DNA from: Agrocybe praecox
Taxonomy: Eukaryota; Basidiomycota; Agaricomycetes; Agaricales; Agrocybaceae
NCBI GenBank assembly: GCA_964017145.1
Contig: OZ024841.1
Span: forward strand, 1,364,001-1,428,000
Reading direction: 5' to 3'
Length of the DNA stretch: 64,000 bases
Made by a program: the position numbers and the translations under genes. The first letter of the stretch is position 1. Every line of letters starts with the position of its first letter. Positions 1-10,477 of the stretch are shown here, in pieces. Under the pieces are notes generated by a model. It saw only the letters and a list, made by a program, of their open reading frames with translations. It made no database searches and was not told the DNA's origin.

Positions 1-623
1 TAGCCATAGGATGCGTGTCTGGTATATATGGAATTCTCAGTGTCATCAAGATCAACAAACGTCGTGCAGACTTTAACAGCCTCGTCTCCAGCCAACCCAG
101 TTTAAATTCCAACATCTATATCCGCCTTATGTGTCTTGCGGGAATCGAGACACTTTTCACTGTCCCTTTGTGCTCATCTTCTCTATATCAGAATATCAAG
201 AATGGACTTTTCCCGTGGATTAGCTGGGAAGACACTCATTATAACTTCTCTCGCGTCGAGCAGATCCTGGCGATATATTGGCGAGCGAATCGGATCACCA
301 ATATCAACCTCGAAATGTCAAGGTGGCTCATAGTATTATGTGCATTTACCTTCTTTGCTTTCTTTGGCTTTGCAAACGAAGCAAAAAAGAACTATCGATC
401 AATGGCCAACCTCGTTATTGAAGGCTTCGCGTTTGGACGGGATACTTATTCAAGACGAGACAAAGCAACTCTACACCATTCCACTCTCCGACATACTACT
501 GAGATGGATACGAGTGACGGTCGTCAATTCACGATGCCTCGCAGACACAACAGGAGCAGCTCGTTCTCTGCCACATCTACATATACTATTGATATTGGAG
601 TGGATATCGAGCAGAAGGGATAA
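1..623 (+). CDS. STE3-type pheromone receptor R1, 5'-truncated by window edge
   Basis: This is the 3' part of a seven-helix receptor for lipopeptide mating pheromones (fungal STE3 GPCR family, plasma membrane). The frame is open from base 3. It covers helix 5, a basic loop (NKRRADF), helix 6 (RLMCLAGIETLFTVP), the PWISWEDTHYNFSRVE extracellular loop shared with R4 and R5, helix 7 and the cytoplasmic FFAFFGFANEAKKNY signature, then a Ser/Thr-rich tail. Unlike R2-R5 it has no intron just before the basic loop. A TAA at 621-623 ends the frame, but the same frame stays open for 51 more codons (see findings), so the true C-terminus is uncertain. The N-terminal half lies outside the window. Confidence 0.9.
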   Translation, partial: AIGCVSGIYGILSVIKINKRRADFNSLVSSQPSLNSNIYIRLMCLAGIETLFTVPLCSSSLYQNIKNGLFPWISWEDTHYNFSRVEQILAIYWRANRITNINLEMSRWLIVLCAFTFFAFFGFANEAKKNYRSMANLVIEGFAFGRDTYSRRDKATLHHSTLRHTTEMDTSDGRQFTMPRRHNRSSSFSATSTYTIDIGVDIEQKG

Positions 624-1245
624 AACGCAGACATTTTGGTTATTTCGTTTATTCCAACTTCAACTTTGGCCACGAAACTCCCTGAGGAAGCTTTACCTCG
701 TTTGGATACGGTTCCTCCTATTCCTCCGCATGAGATATCCAGCATCTTAGTACGGACGGAGATCACTCGTTTAGATTAATTGCGAATACTTTTCTGTGCA
801 ACACTGGAGAACGAGTCAGAACACTTCTTCCTATAGTTTAGCCTTTTGTAGCGAGTCAATGCATCGATGATGTATATTTGGAGCTGCCCAAGAATATTAG
901 CGCTCAAGATCGCGTGGTCCAGTGCTCGCCTCGAATTTCATACGCAATCTGATTGCATAAAGCTATACGCTACTAATCTCTTTTGCCAAGTCAGCTACAA
1001 GATTATTGAGGCTTGTGATCGTTCGAATGGTTTATTGCCAGGTTGGACATCGACACGGCGCCAAGCGCCAAGTCCAATTCTCAGGAATTTGCCGTTTCGG
1101 ATTTTGAAAAGAACAGTGACTATTTTCGTGGGAGATATGTGACAAAGAATAATGGACAGCTGCAAATGTTACGAATCTGTCACAATGCGGCTAGCTGTTT
1201 GCCGGGAATTTGCCGAGGATGTTTGCCGAACGCTTTCACTGTTCT

Positions 1246-1254
1246 CCATTGTCC
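1246..1254 (-). promoter_or_regulatory. GGACAATGG motif upstream of R2
   Basis: The complement CCATTGTCC lies about 100 bp upstream of the R2 start codon. The core ACAAT is a typical HMG-box target. The same 9-mer precedes R3 and the pheromone genes. Its function is inferred. Confidence 0.5.
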
Positions 1255-1354
1255 AACCTGCCTTTGTGAAAGTACACCATGACGAAAGAAAAAGATTCAT
1301 ATAGAATGAGGACCATCCAGCTTCCTCCCTTCGACCTTTTCCCTCCCCTTCAAT

Positions 1355-3041
1355 ATGTCGCATCCTGAATTCGCGCCCGTTGCTTTCATCTCTGCATTTT
1401 CACTCCTTCTCCCATTACCTTGGCATTGGCGAGCCAGGAATGTCGCAACACTCTCTATTATTGGCTGGTTATTCATCCTCAACATGATATACGGCATCGA
1501 CGCTCTCATCTGGGCAGGAAATGTTAACATAGTTGCCACCGTCTGGTGCGATATTTGTAAGTTTTCCGCTTTGACGCCTTCACACCAATGAGCTTTCTAA
1601 ACAAACCTGAACAGCAACAAAACTCAATATCGGCGCAAACTTTGCTTTGCCAGCAGCGTGTCTTTGCATATGCATACACCTTGAACAAGTGTCCTCAAAT
1701 CGCCGCGCTCGCTCCAGTCTGGAAGATAAACGCCGAAGAACTTATTTTGAAGCTTTCATGTGCTGGGGTCTCCCTATTGTTTTCATGGCACTGCGTAAGC
1801 ACTATACCGATTCCCGTTGTAACCAAAATGAAACTAATCCGCGTTTCTATAGACTATGTCGTACAAGGACACCGTTTCGATATCATCGAAAACTACGGGT
1901 GCCGACCAGCGACATACTTTTCTATCGCTTCTATCTTCATCATTTCGATTCCTCCAATCATTGTAGCTGCCGGTGCACTTGTATTTGCAGGTATGCATGA
2001 GTATCGTGGCACTCATTCCTACCAATATTGACAACTACTCCTCGTGTAGGTCTTGCTCTGAGGCATTTCATGCAGAGACGTTTATCTTTTGCAGCTCACC
2101 TTTCTTCTAACTCCGCTTTTACAACCTCACGATACCTACGTCTCATGGCAATGTCTGCCACCCAGATGGTCTGGTCAATTTCCATGACAATTTACGCCCT
2201 ATGGTTCAACCTCATTGCCGGACCCATCCGTCCGTGGACAACATGGAGCGACGTTCATTCTGACTGGTTGCGAATCGACACGTTCCTAGAGGAATTCACC
2301 CCTCCATTCATTTTAAAGACATTCTGCCTCCTTTGGTGGGTTGTGCCAGCATCGACTCTCTTATTCGTCGCGTTCTTCTCGTTCGGAAAGGATGCCCTTG
2401 ATGAATACAAGAAATGCTTCTCCTGGTTCAAGACCAATATTCTACGCAAGTCGTCCTCCTCGAAGGCGCCCTTCAAAAAATTCATCCTTTCCAAGTTCGT
2501 ATATTTCCAAGTTATAAGTTGCAGAGTTGCAGAGTTGTACTGATAATCGATCTTTTTCAGGAATGATAGTTCCCTTAAGATTTCATCCCCGACTTTAATC
2601 GGCTCTTCGCATGGTGGTACGGATTTGAGCATGCTTTCATCAAAAGAACCATCGACGCCTAACTCCATGTACAAACATTCCTCAATTACCAACCGCTCTG
2701 TTTGCGATACCGTCTCGGAAATATCTCACTACCCTCCACCGATGCCATACTACCAGATTGGCAAAGCCATTGGGTCTTCATCAGACTTCTCAGTATACCC
2801 CGAAACGCCCTCCACAGCTGTCCCACCTTATGCTTATGCTGATGTCATTCACATCAAATCTGACGCTCCCCTATCCCCTCCTCTGCCTCTAACGCCTCCT
2901 CCGACGCGCGCCCAACGTATTAGAGAACTTACGATGAGGACTCAACCGCCTGTCCCTACGTCACCTAGACCTTTCACGTATCCATCCAAGGATCCATCAC
3001 ACGACAGCATTGATGCCTCGGCGTTCAACCAGAAATCATGA
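1355..3041 (+). CDS. STE3-type pheromone receptor R2 (481 aa, 5 exons)
   Basis: Exons 1355-1556, 1615-1794, 1853-1990, 2050-2494 and 2561-3041 join to one frame of 481 codons. Seen: an N-terminal LLLPLPWHWRARN helix-1 signature, WCDIST at the first splice junction, YVVQGHRFDIIENYGC after helix 4, a basic third intracellular loop (RHFMQRRLSFAAH), PWTTWSDVHSDW before helix 7, and a long Pro/Ser-rich cytoplasmic tail. These are hallmarks of basidiomycete STE3 receptors. Exon 2 is 180 nt, exactly the 113 + 67 nt of exons 2 and 3 in R3, R4 and R5, so one intron has been lost here or gained in the others. R2 is the most divergent of the set. Two intact pheromone genes and a truncated copy lie downstream, so this looks like one receptor/pheromone subgroup. 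Confidence 0.93.
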
Positions 3042-4013
3042 TTTCTCTTTATTTATTACATTATCTCTTGGACGTGACTTGAAGCCTACTATTTTCTGAC
3101 TTCATGGAGGATATCTAATTAGATACTCCTCACACGCTCGTTTTTTCCTTGCTCTTATTACTGTATGTATTTCTTCCTTTCTTCGTTCGTCTCAAAATTG
3201 TCTTGTCTAGAATACCCATATATTTATAAAGCATATGTACTCGTATTACCATTGACAATATACCACACAAAATTATTTGCATCATTGCTGAGTGCCCTCG
3301 AGTTAATCGTGCTTTCTTTCATGTTGTCTGGAACTTTGGGTGTTGTTGGTTTGACTTCATATACTCTAGCAATATTTTCTGAGGGAAAATAACTGGACAC
3401 TTACAAAGATTTACGCCACTTTCGCCCATTGGTCAGTAAATTAACTTAAAGCTGAGGCCGTTTTTCTTTCGAATATCTTGTGGACAGGCGGTCTATATTA
3501 CATGATATCGTACTTTCGTCGCTCTAGCCGTTCACTTGGAATCAGAGAACCGAAATTCGAACACCATAAAGAATAAATAGTTTCATTTCTATTGCTACAA
3601 AATGCACTATGGCTACAGATTTGGGGGGTCCCAGTAACGAAGGTATATAGATACAAGAACATAGGCGAAAGGAATGGGTATGGGCTGGCATTTATAACCA
3701 GAAAGACTCGCGGGATACGAGTTTGTCTGCGAGAAATAAATTCAGTAAAGAGCGCCATGTCGAAAAGTAGCAATGTGACCTACTATTAATCCAGACCGTG
3801 CTACGCAGTAGCTTTATAAGAAATGAAAAGGTTGTGTAAGGAGTGGATGTCGTTATGAACGAGCAAAACTTGAAGGTCGGGAGGGAATGAAAGAAATAAT
3901 GATAGGTGGCATGGTCTACAAATAAATGTGGTCAGGACTCAAAGCATGAGCATAGAGAAGAAATGCAAAACTTACTTGCTCAAGAGCAAATTGAAAGGAG
4001 GAAGTCGCGATTT
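3042..4013. other. intergenic, R2 to pheromone gene PPa
   Basis: About 970 bp between the R2 stop and the 3' end of PPa. It is AT-rich. I checked both strands by eye for CaaX-stop patterns and saw none. No repeat was noticed. Confidence 0.5.
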
Positions 4014-4169
4014 CTATGCGACGATGCAGAGGTTGGCGTATACGTCGGCACTTTCCGCTCGATCTTGGTTGACTGGTATTGAAGATGGCTCCGGACCAAA
4101 ACTTGATGATTCGTTTGAGCTGTCCATGGACAGCATGGCTAGGAAGTCGGTGTCTGCGAAGTCGTCCAT
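4014..4169 (-). CDS. pheromone precursor PPa (51 aa, CaaX = CIVA)
   Basis: A single exon encodes a 51-residue precursor starting MDDFADTDFLAM, the MD-D/F type leader usual for basidiomycete pheromones, and ending in Cys-Ile-Val-Ala-stop, a prenylation (CaaX) box. An Asp-Arg pair at residues 36-37 is a candidate N-terminal processing site of the ER/DR type. Cleavage there would leave an 11-residue peptide ending in the modified cysteine (inferred). The gene is divergent from PPb across 481 bp with ACAATGG motifs in between. It lies antisense to a longer meaningless frame and is shorter than most gene-caller cut-offs. Confidence 0.88.
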   Translation of the reverse strand: MDDFADTDFLAMLSMDSSNESSSFGPEPSSIPVNQDRAESADVYANLCIVA

Positions 4170-4342
4170 TGCGTTGGAGGTATGTGATTTAAAAAATGAG
4201 CGGTGGTGTGCGTGTGCGGGAGGGCGTTGAGATATAGAGGCGTTCCGTCAACTTTGGCAAGGACTGGGTACGAAAGTGGTTCTTTGTTGTCGCATGCGCT
4301 GCGCGTTATTACATCTTTATACTTCTACATAGGAAATTTTGC

Positions 4343-4351
4343 GGACAATGG
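4343..4351 (+). promoter_or_regulatory. GGACAATGG motif in PPa/PPb divergent promoter
   Basis: An exact GGACAATGG lies 174 bp upstream of PPa (which reads away on the minus strand) and about 300 bp upstream of PPb. A second ACAATGG sits at 4502-4508 and an ACAATGTGG at 4518-4526, nearer PPb. Confidence 0.5.
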
Positions 4352-4537
4352 GAGTCATTGTTTCCCGGGTTTCTTCTGTAGGCACATGATTGTGTGGGAA
4401 TATTTCAAGGTATTGTGGCGGCCACGAGGCTTTGCACTTATCTGGCCGACACGCAGCAGAATTCCGATTATTCATGCACGTCGGCTAAATTCGGCAAGCA
4501 AACAATGGTGTGTAGAACAATGTGGATGGAAGCCTGG

Positions 4538-4545
4538 TATAAAAG
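4538..4545 (+). promoter_or_regulatory. TATA box of PPb
   Basis: TATAAAAG lies 113 bp upstream of the PPb ATG. The same GGTATAAA context is found 102 bp upstream of the truncated pheromone copy at 5472, which supports a working core promoter. Confidence 0.6.
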
Positions 4546-4650
4546 AAACGGGACAAAAGGAGGAGCAGCGGTTATATTCTCTATCTTCATAGTGGACATA
4601 CTCTTGCAAACGACCAAAACACTCCACCCTCTCTTGCGCATACACACACT

Positions 4651-4821
4651 ATGGACGATTTCTTTTCGATATTGGAATTGGGCATTGCCTCCATCACGTC
4701 AATATCTACATCTCAAGCCGCATCACATTCTTCCGAGCCAGACTACCCACCAGGAGTGCCTGTCGACTATGAGAGGCGCGGGGGTGACGCTGCGCCCACT
4801 GCTTGGTGCGTCGTTGCCTAA
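4651..4821 (+). CDS. pheromone precursor PPb (56 aa, CaaX = CVVA)
   Basis: A single exon encodes 56 residues. It begins MDDFFSILELG, contains an Asp-Tyr-Glu-Arg stretch at residues 39-42 that fits the Glu-Arg processing motif, and ends Ala-Trp-Cys-Val-Val-Ala-stop. The CaaX box predicts farnesylation and carboxymethylation of the cysteine. The predicted mature peptide is 11 residues, the same length as predicted for PPa, though the two sequences differ. A TATA box and ACAATGG motifs lie upstream. PPa is divergent and a broken copy of this gene follows at 5472. Confidence 0.92.
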   Translation: MDDFFSILELGIASITSISTSQAASHSSEPDYPPGVPVDYERRGGDAAPTAWCVVA

Positions 4822-5259
4822 ACATCTCTGTGAGTTGATTTACTTGAATTTGCCTTCGTTAATAATGATTGACCACTCCCGCGTCTAGCGATCATGTGTT
4901 CGTTCATGGGGTTATTTAATATCCTCAGGAATTGCATTTCAGTTCGTCTAGAATCTATTGTACGTGTTTGTTCGACCCGCAGGCATAGATTATCTGACAT
5001 ACTTCCACGCCGTAGATTATCTTATTCAACTTCGATGCTGTTCACAATTTTTACCATTCATTCTTCCGCGAAATTTGTTCAATCGCACTTTATTAACTAT
5101 TACTATATACCACGTCGACATTGTTGACGAGCTCGATTAAGCATCTCATGTGTACTACAAATACATCTAGTTACTACTGCTATAAACAAAAAGCATTTCA
5201 ATAAATCCCAATAAATTTCAGAGGGTAAAACATCCGACAGCATTGTGGGGTTGAAAACA

Positions 5260-5564
5260 GTGAGGCTTTGCTTATACTCGGCCGACGGCTGGCTCCAATG
5301 CCGAGTATTCATACAAAGCGGCCAATTGAGCAGGCGAACAAAGTATAAGGGAGGACCTGGGAGGGCTGGTATAAAGGAAAAGAGACAAAAGAAGAGACTA
5401 ACACCGTAATTAGTATCCTTGAAATCATTGTAGAGATACCAGCTCATCCGATCCTTCATTATGAACACTTCATGGACGATTTCTTTTCGATACTAGAATT
5501 CGGAATTGTTTATACCCCCTCATCATCTGCAATATACGGTCTAGATTTCGGACGTCAAATATAA
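5260..5564 (+). pseudogene. truncated duplicate of pheromone gene PPb with promoter
   Basis: The ATG at 5472 begins MDDFFSILE(F)GI, matching the first 11 residues of PPb at 10 positions. It then diverges and stops at 5562-5564 after 30 codons, with no CaaX box. The upstream 200 bp also resembles the PPb promoter: GAGGCTTTGC-CTTAT, a GGCCGAC block, and GGCTGGTATAAA followed by an A-rich run. It is therefore a segmental copy of promoter plus 5' coding region whose pheromone-encoding 3' end is lost. I searched downstream for an in-frame CaaX exon and found none. Confidence 0.75.
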
Positions 5565-5772
5565 GGCGTAACATTAATGAAACCGTCAAAGAAAAGATCT
5601 CTTGTAAGGAATGTGACCTATATGTCAGGCAAACAGTGATTAAGTCCGGGTTGTGCATGAAGCTCCATTGTTTTTCGGCAGAAAGCGGCTTGTTGTTCAG
5701 GCCCCGTCTGACTTTAAATTGCATGCTAATCGATCGTGAGAAATTACGTATGGACAACAAAGCGTTTTTGCC

Positions 5773-5781
5773 CCATTGTCC
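5773..5781 (-). promoter_or_regulatory. GGACAATGG motif upstream of R3
   Basis: CCATTGTCC lies about 130 bp before the R3 start, with a second CCCATTGTG 8 bp further on. Confidence 0.5.
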
Positions 5782-5908
5782 ACCTTTCCCATTGTGACAT
5801 AAGCTCAATAATCAACCATTATGGAGGTACAAAGAGACGCCTCGACAAAATGCATGACCTTTCCAAAGTATCCAACGCCTTCCCCCTTCCTTACGACGCC
5901 CTGTGACC

Positions 5909-7388
5909 ATGGTTGATTCCTCATACCCTGTTTTCCCTGTTTTTGCACTCCTTAGCTTCTTCATCGTCCTCATCCCACTCCCGTGGCATCTTCAGGCTTT
6001 GAACTCTGGAACTTGTCTGTTTATGGTGTGGACGGCAGTAGGCTGTCTCAACCAGTTCATAAACTCCATTATATGGCACGGAAACTTCATCGATCATGCC
6101 CCTTTATGGTGTGATATTTGTAAGTGGTTTCCCGTACAAGAAAATCGTGAATGTGCTCATCGTCCTCTAACAGCAACACGGCTTACCGTTGCGATCGGTG
6201 TTGCCATTCCTGCTGCTTCACTATGCATAAACAGACGATTATACAAAATAGCAACTTGCCATACTGCTACGATCACTCATGCACAGGTTGGTTACAATCC
6301 GCATCCGTTTATGTTTGATATTTAAGCCTCTTATTCGCGAATTACAGAAAAAACGTGCTATCGCTGTTGACCTGTGTATCGGACTTGGCATACCTACTCT
6401 TCAGATGATTCTGCGTAAGCACTTTTCCGATCTTTCTTCCCCGTTTACATAATTCATGTTCTACACAGAATTTATTGTCCAAGGTCATCGCTACGACATA
6501 TGGGAAGACATTGGCTGTCTTCCGACTACAGTCAACACCCCTCCTGCATACCCTTTAACATTCCTATGGGCAAACATCATTAGCCTGGTGTCAGCGGTTT
6601 ATTGCAGTGCGTATTTTGCGATCTTCGCTACCCGTGTTCCAGCTAAAAAAAAAAGAATCGTAGTTTTAACCCTGAGAGCCTTCATGAAAAGGAGAGCTCA
6701 ATTTAGTCAATTCTTGTCATCCGCGACATCACTGTCTATCGACCGCTATTTCCGCCTAATGTGTCTTGCCACCATTGAAATCATTTTCACCGTTCCTGTG
6801 TCGAGTTATGGGCTTTACCTCAATATCGTCTCGAAACCCATTTACGTGTGGAAGAGCTGGTCCGATACACACTTTGACTTTTTCGTCATTGGTGTTTTCC
6901 CGGCTGCACTATGGCGTACTAGCAAAATCGTCACCATCACCCTAGAGCTTGAGCGATGGCTGCTTGTTGTGTGCGCCATTGTTTTCTTTGCCTTCTTTGG
7001 ATTCGCCGATGAAGCGCGCAAAAATTACCGTCGACTATATCGTTTTACTGCCACGCGTTTTAAGTCGTCGCCACCAGCAAAGGATCATTCTCTTCGGTAT
7101 GTTTCTAAGCCATGCTCCTCCAAACTCTTCCTAATCACTTAGGTACCTAGTCTGAATGGTTTCGTCCTCTCCAAGACCGATACTGATACCCTTCCTGTCT
7201 TCAACGATCACAAAGCACCGCTCTCTAGGCACGGTTCTTGTTCTTCAATAATTTCTCAAGAAAGCATTCAACAAAGTGACTACACTGAGACACTTTCGGG
7301 AACACCAACCAAAAAAAGTACGGAGATACGCTTCACACCTACATTTACATATTCCGACACTTCGCGTTTGTCTCGTATAACAATATGA
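5909..7388 (+). CDS. STE3-type pheromone receptor R3 (399 aa, 6 exons)
   Basis: Exons 5909-6119, 6174-6286, 6348-6414, 6469-6606, 6664-7096 and 7151-7388 give 399 codons with consistent splice phases. Seen: IPLPWHLQALNSGTC in helix 1, the WCDIST junction, IVQGHRYDIWEDIGC, the basic loop RAFMKRRAQFSQFLSS, a WSDTHFDF loop before helix 7, and FFAFFGFADEARKNYRR at the start of the cytoplasmic tail. The exon sizes 211/113/67/138 are identical to R4, so the two are close paralogues. The ATG at 5909 is chosen because it directly precedes the conserved first helix. The last exon is only reached by using the second of two adjacent AGs (7149-7150). Confidence 0.94.
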
Positions 7389-7740
7389 CTCTCAATCCGA
7401 TTGCGCTTTTATTACACTGTATCCGTGACACGAGAAGTATACATATGTTCGTCAGTTCGTTCTTGCTGTATATTATTATATAGAGTGTATCATTCCTCCT
7501 AGCTTTCTTTATTGCGTACCTTGCGCACCAAATTTTAATATCCAAAATCATATCCGTGATATGTACCAAGATTGAGGATGGATCCTCGCCCATTATATCA
7601 AGAGAAATATTGGTCTCGAAAGTCATTTTTGCCTTTCACTCTCTTCCCTGTATTCCTCTTGTCCCTTCACTTGTAAGACTCAACCGTCGAAAACATCTCG
7701 CACTCCCTTCCCAAACAATATCCGTTTCCCCCACCTCTAG
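7389..7740. other. intergenic after R3
   Basis: AT-rich sequence between the R3 stop and the first GCGAG repeat block. No CaaX-type small gene was found by eye on either strand. Confidence 0.4.
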
Positions 7741-9030
7741 CTTTGGGGCACACATCTTTCTGCGAGAACACTTGCGAGAATTTGCGCGACCCTTGCGAGA
7801 CATTTGCGTGAACATCGGATCAAGCTGTCGAAGCAAGAGGGAGTTCGAGTCTGTCTAGGTACGAATCTTTTTGATTGTGCTGGAAATTGATGTGTGCATC
7901 TGGACTATAATCTAAGGAATCCTGTCTATTGGTTGTATTCTCTCTGAAGGTACATTGCCTGCAATCACCATGATTTCAAATATTTATCACGCTATACTTG
8001 CGCGATGTACATACAAAGTAATAGCTATTATGATTGATAGAGCAAATGAAAAGAGTCAGATTTTTACGCAACAATAGGCATTTCCAGGAGGCATACAAAA
8101 AAATGTTCACAAGGGGATACAGACACGTTAAGGACAAAGTCAGGACATAATAATTTTATTAAATACTTAAATTTTGCTTAGACTCGATATGGAGGTACAA
8201 TAATTTCAAGAAATACTTTCGTTCAAATAAAACCTCAAGGTCTCGAGCTCAAGCTCGAGATTTGAAGTTACATGCATCTGCGAGGAGCTCATGTGGCCTG
8301 CGAGAATTTGCGAGCACCTGAGAACATCTGCGAGAGCTTGAGCGACACTTGCGAGAACCTGCGAGACGGTTGCGAGACGGTTTGTCGGAAAAATAGAAAC
8401 AAGCATATCAGTGATTACTGAACCATTTCAGGGATTATGGTCCCATATCTTGCGAAATATGCCACCATAATCCAATGACATGGTTCAGTAATCAAGGATA
8501 ACCACCGATCTTTTAATTTCGATTTTTCCGACATTGCGAGCACCTGCGAGACACTTGCGGATAACTTGCGAGACGGCTGCGAGACATTTGCGAGCCTGTG
8601 TAGACGTGTTCCTAAGAACTATCACTATAGTTAGAAATCAAATATCTCTGTTTCGCTATTAACTTATGTTATATACTGGCCAATAAGTGCAAAGTCAGTA
8701 TAGGCGTTCATGATACCTTTTCGATTAGAATCACACCGGGCCGCGACAATTGATCTGTATATGTCCCACTTTTAACACAAAGGAGGGCGCACGTTCTACA
8801 CCAGCCATCTGAGTAGCACAAAAACTCATATTTGTATTCTTCTAATACTACTAACTACGGATAGATTAATTTACAGTAGAATATATGACGGAGGACGTAG
8901 TTAAACGAACATGAATACGTCCAGTATTCATTTTTAAACTCCGACATTTGCGCGAATCTGCGAGCACTTGCGAGCAACTTGCGAGATATGCGCTCTCGCA
9001 AGCTCGCAAGGGGTCTCGCAGATTTCTCTT
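7740..9030. repeat. degenerate GCGAG minisatellite cluster
   Basis: Four blocks (about 7745-7815, 8275-8375, 8530-8605 and 8945-9030) are built of imperfect units of roughly 10-12 bp around the core TTGCGAGACA / CTGCGAGCAC. The last block contains the core in both orientations (GCGAG and CTCGC). Unit length and spacing drift too much for CRISPR, and no gene spans the array. A small foldback element is inserted between blocks two and three. Confidence 0.7.
8383..8533. mobile_element. 151-bp foldback MITE inside the GCGAG array
   Basis: The ends are TGTCGGAAAAAT and its complement ATTTTTCCGACA. Inside, CAGTGATTACTGAACCAT pairs with ATGGTTCAGTAATCA, and GGATTATGGT pairs with ACCATAATCC. The whole element is therefore an imperfect hairpin with no coding capacity. 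Both sides are GCGAG repeat units. A clean target duplication was not identified. Confidence 0.6.
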
Positions 9031-9103
9031 TGCCCTCTAGCTTTTGGTGGGGCTCGTTCAGACTCCAATACACGAATAGCGAGTCTCATATTATTAACCG
9101 TTC

Positions 9104-9717
9104 TACTCGTGGGTAAAAAAAGTGATCACGGATTATGTAATATTTAACATGTCTCGGTCGCGTCGCGTCTTGTTGATTCCCTGGTTTCTCCGAGGGTGTT
9201 TTGAAGGGGTTTTATGCATAAATGACAAAGGAGCGTAGCAGAGTACATTTCCAGCATATTATTATCTCGTGCCACACAAGAAAACAGACAAAGAAATGGT
9301 TTGAAGACCATAATAACCCACTAGTTTATTCTACCCCCTAATTCACCAGATCTTTTACCTATTGAACCTGTTTGGCACGAGCTAAAAACCATCATACGAG
9401 CAATGACACCTCAGCCCACCACTGCTGATGGCCTCAAACCAGCTGTTCATACTCCATGGGAGCAGCTAGACATAGATGATATTAACAAACAGACTTACAG
9501 TATGCCAAACTGTGTGGCCGCCATTTCTCAAGCTAGGGGAGGATATACACCATATTAATTTTAGAATTTTACTATGTATAACTATGTCTACTACTGTGTC
9601 AAATTGTGAAGAAATAGAGAAGGAACTGACTGTGCTAAAAGGGATTGAAGAACGAGACAACGAAGGGAATTATTGGCCGATTACATAATCCGTGATCACT
9701 TTTTTTACCCACGAGTA
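9104..9717. mobile_element. Tc1/mariner-type element, 610 bp, with TA duplication
   Basis: The element is bounded by inverted repeats of about 36 bp. The left end starts CTCGTGGGTAAAAAAAGTGA at 9106 and the right end is its near-exact complement, ending at 9715. Both sides are flanked by TA (9104-9105 and 9716-9717), the target duplication of the Tc1/mariner superfamily. The interior holds a fragment of transposase, so this is an internally deleted, non-autonomous copy. Confidence 0.85.
9266..9558 (+). pseudogene. Tc1-type transposase C-terminal relic
   Basis: Translation gives SCHTRKQTKKWFEDH followed, after a shift of frame near 9345, by NSPDLLPIEPVWHELK and about 45 more codons to a TAA at 9556. 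HT-plus-WF and SPDL-PIE-W-ELK are the hallmark blocks around the last catalytic acidic residue of Tc1/mariner DDE transposases. The N-terminal two thirds are absent and the frame is broken, so it is not functional. Confidence 0.8.
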
Positions 9718-10477
9718 TTTGTTGCCCTTTCTGTGGCAGTGGCTCCCTGGGTACCGTGGGTGCTTCAAGCCACTCAAGAGTAGGCTCCGACTGCCAGGAA
9801 GAACTGGTGGCTTGTCGTTAATTGAAAACATTTCTGAAATAATTTTTATACAGCAATCAATAGCCCACTGGCCTTGACTAGCTTGACTTGTCAGTGTTGG
9901 GGCTCGCGGTTCGCCCAACAAAATGACCCGACAATCGAGGTTCGCGGTTCGAGGCTCAAGGTTCGGCGAACATCACCCCCAAAGTCTGAGACTTTCTGCT
10001 TTCTTCTTGCTCTTGTTAAGTATTTCTCCCCCACAGACAGTAAAGTTGTATTGACGTATCACATATGTCAAAACAGAAATTCAACAGGTATATAATTATT
10101 CAGTAATAGCCTCGTCATACACACTAGTCATACTTGACGAATTATTCATAAAAAAACTAAAACTAAGAACACGGTGTGCGACTCCAGAGCCTGTCCACCG
10201 AGCATAGAACCGACGAAAAGGAAGGCTAGTAAGCTAGCCATAAAAACATAGGTAACGATGAAATCCACCTTTTTTTTTTTCAAGAAATTTGAGAAGGAGG
10301 AACAATGAGCCAAGGGATCGAACATATTTTAAAAAAGAAAGAGTGGAGACGTACGAGAAAGAAACCACACATAATATTACAAATAAGGAGGTTCTCTGAT
10401 CAGATTATACAATGTATCAGTATCCAAAAAACCAAACCGGCAATGATATAATAAATCGCTTACAGAAGCCTTCATCG
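9718..10477. other. intergenic between Tc1 element and pheromone gene PPc
   Basis: No gene seen. A short GTTCGCGGTTCGAGGCTCAAGG-type tandem motif lies at about 9905-9970. The rest is AT-rich with homopolymer runs (for example ten T at about 10270). Confidence 0.4.

Noticed and set aside
7740..9030. GCGAG blocks considered as a CRISPR array
   Set aside because: Units are short, degenerate and lack constant spacers, and the host is clearly eukaryotic.
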